NCBI GenBank assembly: GCA_003255065.1
Contig: QAOA01005941.1
Location: 60,635-124,634, forward strand
DNA from: Cercis canadensis
Taxonomy: Eukaryota; Streptophyta; Magnoliopsida; Fabales; Fabaceae
Direction: 5' to 3'
Length of the DNA: 64,000 nt
Position 1 is the first letter of the stretch. Every line of letters begins with the position of its first letter. Shown here one piece after another: positions 56,692-64,000 of the stretch. The notes beneath the pieces are model-generated. The model was not told the DNA's origin, ran no database searches, and saw nothing but the letters and a program-made list of their open reading frames with translations. The translations under genes were made by a program, and so were the position numbers.

Positions 56692-59512
56692 ATGTTAGAC
56701 AATCATAGGCGTTCATCTCTAGCATCTAGGCCTTCTAGGAGAACAAAGGCAAGGTTGTTGCTCGACCTTCTCAGACCGAGTCAGCCTTGCCTTTGTTTAT
56801 GCCGACCCTGAGGCTAGCGAGCACACTGTTACCCACTACAATGGAGACTGGGTACTCAGGAGCCACCACCCCGGGCAAAGCATTATCGGCCATTAAGGGG
56901 TCATCTCATGCTAGTTCAATGATTTTGGACTCACCATAGCCTAGCTCCTAAACGGCTAATGGTCGATTGTGGATCTGACCACATGGAAGGAAGGAGTAAG
57001 TTAATTCTAATACTTGGGTCTGAAATTTTTTCGGGTTTATATTTTATTACTTCTATATTAATAACAATTTATTCTTTATGTGCAACTTTATGCCTTCCAG
57101 GAAGCCCATTCACTACCTTTCGACTATCTATAAGTCGAAACATAAGGATGCCTGGCTGGACTTCACCTCAGCACCTGATGAGGTGAAGGAACTCTGGTGG
57201 ACAGAGTTCAAGATCTCCATATTTCAGCTTATTTAATTTTACTTTATTAAAAACTAACTTCATTTTAATGTTTACCAACCTTGATATTATGTTTTCTAAT
57301 GCAGAGGAAATGTGTCCGGGACCCGCAATATGAGAGCTAGATTCCTAAGATCTTGCTCTCAAAATGCAGTGACAATATTCGTGCCTCCTTCAGAGACATC
57401 AAGATGGGGACGATGAGGGGCAAATGGTTGTCGCCTACTATCTTAGAGACCTTGAAAGCTCAATGGACCTCTTCACAATACAAAGCAGTCTCGGACCACA
57501 ACAAGAAGAACCAGTCCTTGGATCAAGGCCAATATCACAAGGGTGGTTCAATAATCGTCTCTGAACACATACAGAGGCTAGCAAGTTCTTGATTTAATAA
57601 CGTAGTTTAAATTTTTATATGTTTTCAAATTATGTTAATTTATGTTTACTAAGGGTTGAATTTTTTTGAAAACGAAGGAGTTGGGGAAAGAGCCCAACAC
57701 ATCGAAGGTCTTTCATCAGTAAGCGAACCGGTGTGGCAGAAAATGATTGGTTGAACCGGTCGAATTGAAGCTTTATCCAAACTTAAAGATTCACAAAGGA
57801 CACAACATAAAAGGATGAAAGCACAAATCATCAAACTTAACTTCTAAGTGAAAATCCCAAACTTAAATATTTAAATACACAGTCTCAAAATCATCAAAAC
57901 TAAATACATAAGTAAAATGCACAAATTATCACCTATAACCATAAAATTAATTGATAATTGTTGAATGTGGGTGCACCTTGTGTGTGTATCATTATATGAT
58001 ATGAAAAATATTTATAATTTTAATCAACTTTCTTGTTGTGGCTGTTCGTTAAATTTTATGAATTAAAAAACTAAAATACTAAAAGCTTTTCAGTAAATTA
58101 ATTTTATTCTTAACTTTTTTAATTGTTTATTGTTTCTAACAATGATGGGAAGCTTGGTTTCCTCTACTTTCTCTCTTTTCTTTCATTTGTTCCGCACCTG
58201 ACTTTTTTTACATTTTACGGCACCACTAAGACATCCAACTATCTCAAACTCAAAAAGGTGGAACTAATTTCGTATATAAAGAAAGATGTGAGTTGTTCGA
58301 GTAATGTTGCTCCCCCACTGCTCAGTCCCTCTATTTCCGTAAGAAAAAAAAAGTATAAGGCCTATGGATATGGAGTATAGATCTGCAGGCTTCTGCCATT
58401 AAGAAATCAATCCCTACGCACGGCAATATACCGGCCTTGCTAGTGAAGTCGCCGGTAGCAAATGAAGCTTTATTCCCCAATCCACTTTCCCCATCCTTCC
58501 CTCTTCTCTCTCTCTCTCTTTTGCATTTTAGACTTGTCTTTCCCACACCACTTTGCCCCTTTCTTCTTTTCTTCTCACTAAAACTTAGGAGGATTTTTCT
58601 TTTGGAAATTGGCTAAGGAGAAGACAAATAAGGGGCCATTTTCGTTGGGCAAAGAAGCCAACTGTTGGTGAAGCTCAGGCAGAGTTTGAGCTTGGCGAAA
58701 ATGGTACAGAATTTCATCATAATTTGAGGAAAAACTTTTAAAAAAAATAGAGATCCGGCCGGTTATTTAAAACCGGTACCAGTTGACTGGTTTTTCTGAT
58801 TCACACCGATTAGTACCTTTTTCACCAGTTTAACCGCCCCACCGGTTTTACCCCTTAAACCGAGCCAGAATTTACACTAAGTACCGGTCTAACCGGTTGA
58901 ACTGGCCGGTTCGGTCCATTTTTTAAAATCATGGTCTTTCATCACCTCCAACACAGTGCTAGCAAGGGTTAGGTCCATCCACTGGCTTAGTCCACTTAGA
59001 CAAGTATTTTTGAAGTTCATTAGTTTTTATGTCAACTAATTATATATATGTATTTCATTCAAACTTTATTCTTTTACCTATACAAACTGAGTTTGAGAGA
59101 CGTCATTTTGAGAGCCAGGCTCAGTCCTCTTCGTCTTCTATCGATGACACCAAGATATGGCTCGATGTCGTCGGTGGCAAGAACAAGAAGGGGTGAGTTT
59201 ATGACATGGGCTCTAAGGCCAGTGTGTTGGACTCGACTCAACGACAAGCTATCTAGTCCTCCCAATAGCTAGATCCTCGTCAGAGATGATGACGTAGATG
59301 GCCGCCTTGACGCAGCGGGTCTAGGAGCTGGAGAGCCTCAACACAATGGTCCAAGTTCTTAGGGCCTTGGACAAGTCCACAGAGGAGCTCGTTGCAATGT
59401 TGGCTCAACTCCTGTAGCAGCGAGGTCAGGGTGCGCCATTTGCTGCAGCCCCCAGCTACCGATGATGATGACGCAGCTGAAGACTTGGGAGGCGACGACC
59501 TCGGCGATTAGG
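56692..59512 (+). pseudogene. CACTA Ptta/En/Spm-type transposase (TNPA-like), split and stopped
   Basis: Exon-like blocks: MLDNHRRSSLASRPSRRTKA (56692 on); after an acceptor ttccag at 57100, HYLSTIYKSKHKDAWLDFTS and APDEVKELWWTEFKI; after tgcag at 57304, RKCVRDPQYES, stop, IPKILLSKCSDNIRASFRDI, QWTSSQYKAVSDHNKKNQSL and HKGGSIIVSEHIQRLAS; finally near 59090, DDTKIWLDVVGGKNKKG, stop, VYDMGSKASVL and a coiled-coil-like tail ESLNTMVQVLRALDK. The order matches the plant transposase domain that binds element ends. Several TGA/TAG stops make it inactive, and a 1.2-kb insertion splits the region. Confidence 0.8.
57719..58944. mobile_element. Unclassified insertion with 12-bp target duplication
   Basis: GGTCTTTCATCA occurs at 57707-57718 and again at 58933-58944, in what looks like an exon of the transposase. 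The insert between them has ACCGGTT-rich ends (gaaccggtgtggc on the left; gaactggccggttcggtcca on the right). Its centre has a CT-run (58506-58521) and no recognised protein. Such ends are common in plant non-autonomous elements, but the superfamily is unclear. Confidence 0.6.
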
Positions 59513-59674
59513 GCTTATGGCTTTCTATTATACATTTTTCTTTCATTGTATATATATTTTTTATTGTAATTACATTTGATTAATAAATTTTTATTTGATT
59601 TATCACATTTTTATTTTTATATATCATGCATTTCATTCAAAATAAATAATTAAATGTCTGGACAGATTAATCCA

Positions 59675-60192
59675 TGAGAGCATCATTTTGTCAGGGGGGT
59701 TTTTCTCTAGTCTTATGGTCTGTGAGAAAATCCCTGACAACAGTCTTTCTCGCGGAATTTTGGTCCTTTTGTCCATGAGAAATTTTTTTTTTTTTCTTGT
59801 AGTGAATGCTTCTAGTTTAATTAATTTTTATCATCTTTTGTATAAGTTAATCCCAAAAAAATCACCTTTCATCAACTAGATTAACATTAATATAAGTCGC
59901 TAGGTGAGGTCTAGTGGTATAAGGAGCTTAAGNTGAGAGCATCATTTTGTCAGGGGGGTTTTTCTCTAGTCTTATGGTCTGTGAGAAAATCCCTAACAAC
60001 AGTCTTTCTCGCGGAATTTTGGTCCTTTTGTCCATGAGAAATTTTTTTTTTTTTTCTTGTAGTGAATGCTTCTAGTTTAATTAATTTTTATCATCTTTTG
60101 TATAAGTTAATCCCAAAAAAATCACCTTTCATCAACTAGATTAACATTAATATAAGTCGCTAGGTGAGGTCTAGTGGTATAAGGAGCTTAAG
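59675..60192. repeat. Direct duplication around single N at 59933 (assembly)
   Basis: 59675-59932 and 59934-60192 are near identical. They include the CACTA right end, which therefore appears twice (ending 59804 and 60064), each followed by AAT. Confidence 0.88.
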
Positions 60193-60263
60193 TAGTTTGT
60201 AGAAGGTATAGAGTTCAAACTTTTGTGCTGTCATGTAACCCAAGAAACAGTTTATCATTATGA

Positions 60264-60797
60264 TTGTTTCTAGAAAGTATTTATCACCAAAAACATATAA
60301 ATCAAACCACTTATGTAAACTTTAAACTCTGTAGAGATAGAATCACTACATGTGCATTCTGTGTTCAAGAGATAAAATCACTTATTCACCTTTTCTTTGA
60401 ATGCCCTCTTGCACAGCAAGTTTTACGTTTGCTACCTCTGGGACTAAGAGGTGATTTAGTAACAGCAAATTCCTTCATAGAGTGGTGGTCATGGCTTCTA
60501 TCTACTGTCAAGAGAAAACCAGAAGGTATAGAAGATTCTCTCATTGATAGTTTTTCTTCTTTGAAGGTTATGAAAGGCAAAGAATGACAAAGGTGCTTAA
60601 TAAGGTTTTATGGGATCGACATGCCATTGTTTCTAAGGCTATCATAGATCATGATGAATACAGTTTATAAGTCATAGGATGTCATTGATTTTTCCTACCT
60701 GGAGTTTCTTGGTAGTGCTTTGAGTGGAATGTCACTCCTTTCATTGTAATGTTTTCTCCACTGATACTGTTTGATGGGTTCTCAACGGTTACCTTTA

Positions 60798-60800
<3 letters not shown>
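60264..60800 (+). pseudogene. LINE-type zf-RVT remnant
   Basis: A 107-codon frame includes CRDRITTCAFCVQEIKSLIH and LFFECPLAQQVL. This CxxC…HLFFxCP pattern is the reverse-transcriptase zinc-binding domain found downstream of RT in plant LINEs and in derived host proteins. The frame ends at 60585 and similar downstream text is in other frames. A (TA)n run at 60801-60831 follows, as at some LINE 3' ends. RT itself is not present. Confidence 0.55.

Positions 60801-60831
<31 letters not shown>
60801..60831. repeat. (TA)n microsatellite
   Basis: About 15 TA units. Confidence 0.9.
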
Positions 60832-60834
<3 letters not shown>

Positions 60835-61690
60835 AAACCTACTCCATTCACAATGTACAAGATAAAAAAAAATTTCTATTTATGTGAGAAACTAATTTCT
60901 TATTACTCCTTCACTCAGTCATAGGATTTTTAGTTATGAGCTTAGTACTGATATGCTCAATGATGACTCTATCCTCTTTAATCTGATCTCTAACACAAGA
61001 TACTTTATATCGTTATGCTTGTTCTTGCTTTCATTTTTGTTGTTCTTGGAGAAGAATGTTGTTGCTGAATTTTCACAGTAAATGCTCAATGGCTTTGAGA
61101 TAAAGTAAACAATCTTAAACCATGTAGAAAAATTTCTTAACCAAATTGCTTGTGACATGGCTTCATGGCAGGCTATGAATTATGATTCCATGGTAGAAGA
61201 AGCAATAATGATTGTTTTGTTGCTTTTCCATGATACATCACCTTTAGCAAACAAAAATAGATAGTTTCAAGTGGATTTGGGGCTTGGCTGGGTCGGCCCA
61301 ATGAGGATTGATGTTGCCACTTAAATGACTTGATTATACTATACAAGGCAAGTCCGATCATATCAACCCTTATAGGGAAAAATAAAGAGATGGAACAAGT
61401 GTAATTGTATTGATGTGTGTAACTATATTTATAAGGTTACAAACGAGTCCAACTAAAATAAAAGATAACTAAAGAATAAATCTAAATAAATAATGAATTA
61501 AATCTAGTGTAACAATCCTAGTTCTATTATACTAGAATGCCTAGTATAACAGTCCTAATGGGTTTGGACACCTTAATCAATAATCAAAAAATCCTAGATA
61601 CGGTTTTCTCTATCACGTTCCGCAAGATGGCAAATCCATCAAGAATGCCAATCTGGGTTCAAAGATGACAGAATGTTGATGTGGGGCAGT
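60832..61690. other. Spacer, no gene seen
   Basis: AT-rich, with short unsupported frames on both strands. A short GC-richer stretch at 61262-61320 has no recognisable coding. Confidence 0.4.
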
Positions 61691-61694
61691 GGCT

Positions 61695-62092
61695 TGGTAG
61701 ATGCTGAACTAGTGGCCAACGGAAAGCCAAAAGAAGCCAAAAATGGTGAAGTTGAGCTCAAACCTGTACTATCAAAAAAGGGCTCGAGAAAGAAGGAGTG
61801 GTTGTAGCTGAAGAAGAAGCTGACGAGCCAAAGAAATTTGCAGCAGAAAATGCACTTGTGGAAAACAAAGTAGTGGTTGCAGCTGAAGATGAAGCTGACG
61901 ATCGAGCCAAATAAGTTTGCAAGAGACTAAACAAATACCAGAACTAGCTGAGGAAGAAGCTAGCCCAAATGAGGCGGGGCTTGAATCCACCGTAGTAGAT
62001 GAAGATGCTGAGAATAAGGACTTATTTGACAGCCAGAGTGTTTATTCAATGACTAAAGTGACACAAAAAATAAATCAAAAACTAAAGTGACA
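61695..62092 (+). pseudogene. Acidic Glu/Ala/Asp-rich protein remnant in three frames
   Basis: Three coding-like blocks follow one another with frame changes: LVDAELVANGKPKEAKNGEV and ELKPVLSKKG (to about 61780); EGVVVAEEEADEPKKFAAEN and KVVVAAEDEADDRAK, stop (to about 61913); then LQETKQIPELAEEEASPNEA and LESTVVDEDAENKDLFDSQS to a stop near 62090. VVVAEEEAD/VVVAAEDEAD is an internal repeat. I do not recognise the parent gene. The restored acid-rich character across two shifts argues for a decayed host exon rather than chance. Confidence 0.5.
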
Positions 62093-64000
62093 TTTTAAAA
62101 ATAATTCAAAAACAAAAAATTATATTTAACTCTTGATTTTATTTTTTATTAGCTTAGTTTCCTTTGTCTTTTAGTATCGTTATTCTTGATGGATTAAGTT
62201 AAATAACCAACAACTTGACCCTTGACCCCCTAAAAATAGATCAGTTAGGTAATCAAAGCCCTCACTCTGGCTAGTCAATTTATATCTAACTTTAGTAAAT
62301 TATGACCAACAAACACAAACCCTTGTACCCCACTTTAAGTTACTTGTTCACCACACCACAAGAAAAGAATTGATCAGATAAACAAAAGAAATAAAAAGCA
62401 GCAGCAGCTGATAGAAGATTTTTCTCCTTTTTGTTCCAAGTCAGCGACTCTAACTTTTGCCTCTTGGTATATACTCTTCATCTTTTTGCTTATCAATTAT
62501 ACAAATAGGTATCCATCTTTAATGGCTATATACAAACCGAAAAGGAGAGTAGGTTAAGAAAGAAAAGCATTTTTACGTGCGATCACGGATTTATGCTTAG
62601 GTTACCAAAATCTGTTCCTCATTCATTTTTGGGTTTCGCATTTCCCTTTTCATTGCCGTTTCAACAAGCAAACTTGGATTCCTAAATAATGCCTCCAAAA
62701 ACATGTAAGACATGAAAGGTCCATAAAGATAGAAGAGGAGATACCTATGGTTACACATGAAATAATATCTTAGTACTTGTCTTTAATAAAAAAAAAAAAA
62801 TAGTTAATTTATGATTCTAATGTGTGATTAAAACAGATTTTTTTTTTTTGNTAATGCCTCCAAAAACATGTAAGAGATGAAAGGTCCATAAAGATAGAAG
62901 AGGAGATACCTATGGTTACACATGAAATAATATCTTAGTACTTGTCTTTAATAAAAAAAAAAAAATAGTTAATTTATGATTCTAATGTGTGATTAAAACA
63001 GATTTTTTTTTTTTGGCTTGATTTCTTTGAGTGAAAATAAAAGTGCAAATATATTTCTTACTGAAAAATTAATGAGTTAAAACATGTGTAGCCAAATATC
63101 TAAAAAATATCGACAAAACCTTGAATGGTGGTTTGTGACTGAGTAGTATCAGAAATAATTTTTTCCTAAACCATAATGACAGTCACATAAAGATTCAAAT
63201 ATGTAAAACTAAATTAAAATGCTTATCAACATGCCATATGGCATCATTTATGACAAATTTTTCTTGAATTCATCTACCAACATTAAAAGCACTAACTAAA
63301 AACCACAAAAAAAAAAAAAAATAACATCACCGCAGGAGCAGGACCTTTTCATTAAAATGGTTGGTAATCTATCATAAATGAGCTGCTCACCGTTCAATTC
63401 CATGGTTCATCACCGCTATGCTTTACTCCTATTTTATTATCTCCTCGAAAATCAGCATAAATCACCAAAAGTAAAAATATTTCCTTTGTTTCCTTTTATT
63501 TGAAAAAAAGAAGAAGAGAGTTTTCCATTGTTAGACTGCTAGTCACTTCATTTTTCTATATACCAAAGGAAAAACAATTTTTTTCCCATAATCAAAAGAG
63601 GAAAAAGCCTAAAATGAAACAAATTCGTAATCGAATTCATTGATTACAAAGTATTAAAAGCCGAAAAAAGTAGAAAAACTGGTAAACCAACCTTTCTCTT
63701 ATTAAAAAAAGTAATATTTTAGCCCCAAATAGCTAATATATCTAATATCTCCACTCATGGATAGCAATATTGTAATATGACAAAAAATAATATACCCTCG
63801 TATTATTGACAGCAGGGTATATTAAATAACTCTCCTATTACCACTAATCATTTTTTGATGCATCCACTTTATCTTTTTTTTTTTTTTTTTTTCTCTCTTT
63901 CAACTTCTGGTTTGGGTCCGATTTAAATAGCGGACACAACAAAATGGGTAGCGGTACTGGTACTAACCCGAAAGTAAATTACAAAGAATAAAAAATCAAA
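62093..64000. other. AT-rich terminal spacer
   Basis: No supported gene, RNA or mobile element. Homopolymer runs lie near 62785, 62840, 63310 and 63880. An assembly duplication lies at 62687-63015. Confidence 0.45.
62687..63015. repeat. Direct duplication around single N at 62851 (assembly)
   Basis: 62687-62850 and 62852-63015 are 164 bp each, differing at one or two bases (taagacatg/taagagatg). Confidence 0.88.

Larger units (their letters stand above)
42440..59804 (+). mobile_element. CACTA (En/Spm) DNA transposon with nested retrotransposons
   Basis: The left end reads CACTATAAGAAAA (42440) and the right end TTTTCTTGTAGTG (ending 59804). The target duplication is AAT at 42437-42439 and 59805-59807. 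Both ends carry subterminal repeats of the type ttctcacgg/ccgtgagaa (42452-42484, 55635-55960, 59690-59780). Without the inserted retrotransposon (42485-55606) it is about 4.2 kb. It encodes a Ptta/En/Spm-type plant transposase with stops. No second transposase (TNPD/DDE type) is visible, so it is a decayed or non-autonomous copy. Confidence 0.88.

Noticed and set aside
58506..58521. CT-run as promoter element
   Set aside because: Simple microsatellite in an unclassified insertion, with no transcript evidence.

Overview
This window comes from a plant nuclear genome, most likely a eudicot. It contains Athila-like, Tat/Ogre-like, chromoviral and Copia LTR retrotransposons and a CACTA (En/Spm) transposon with a Ptta-type plant transposase. 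It also contains degenerate plant-telomere-like GGTTTAG repeats and no bacterial-type gene organisation. I find no convincing intact host gene. Almost all of the 64 kb is transposable elements nested in one another, and only about 40.0-42.4 kb and 60.2-64.0 kb lie outside clear elements.

Layout. (1) 1-9883, minus strand: an Athila-like Gypsy element that runs off the left edge. It has an env-like third ORF, integrase, RNase H, RT, protease, gag, PBS and 5' LTR, all broken by stops and frameshifts. A TGATGAGC-type LTR interrupts its gag. (2) 9985-39998, plus strand: a Copia element in three pieces, ending in a clean 616-bp 3' LTR. It is split by an inverted Ogre-like LTR (LTR 'A', 11246-14680) and by a gag-only Ogre/Tat-like element (15238-38637; LTRs 'B' and 'C'). 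That element contains a solo LTR (19551-30302), which in turn contains a young Tekay/Del-like chromovirus (20256-29759). (3) 40.0-42.4 kb: spacer with a foldback MITE. (4) 42440-59804: a CACTA transposon with an AAT target duplication. It holds a plus-strand Athila-like gag-only element (42485-55606), which is itself hit by a minus-strand relative (46624-51586, TSD CCTTC) and by a solo LTR (53380-55185). (5) 60.2-64.0 kb: a LINE-type zf-RVT remnant, an acidic-protein pseudogene in three frames, and AT-rich spacer.

How the parts relate. The best-preserved unit is the chromovirus. Its gag-protease-RT-RNase H-integrase-chromodomain polyprotein is one reading frame of about 1,490 codons interrupted by only three TAG codons, and its LTRs differ by roughly 1%. 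The Ogre-like element and the two nested Athila-like elements keep gag (plus protease in the Athila pair) but have no pol, so they would depend on partners. Two large inverted repeats have arisen: the head-to-head A/B LTRs, and the opposed gag-protease regions at 44-50 kb. Either could give hairpin RNA if read through.

Assembly quality matters here. Seven of eight single-N positions are flanked by near-identical direct copies, as expected of unmerged contig ends. The eighth (8231) hides missing sequence. The 555-N gap is about 0.8 kb too short judged by the sister LTR. I did not find a convincing new cellular system; the interest lies in the nested architecture, the gag-only derivatives and the repeat modules.
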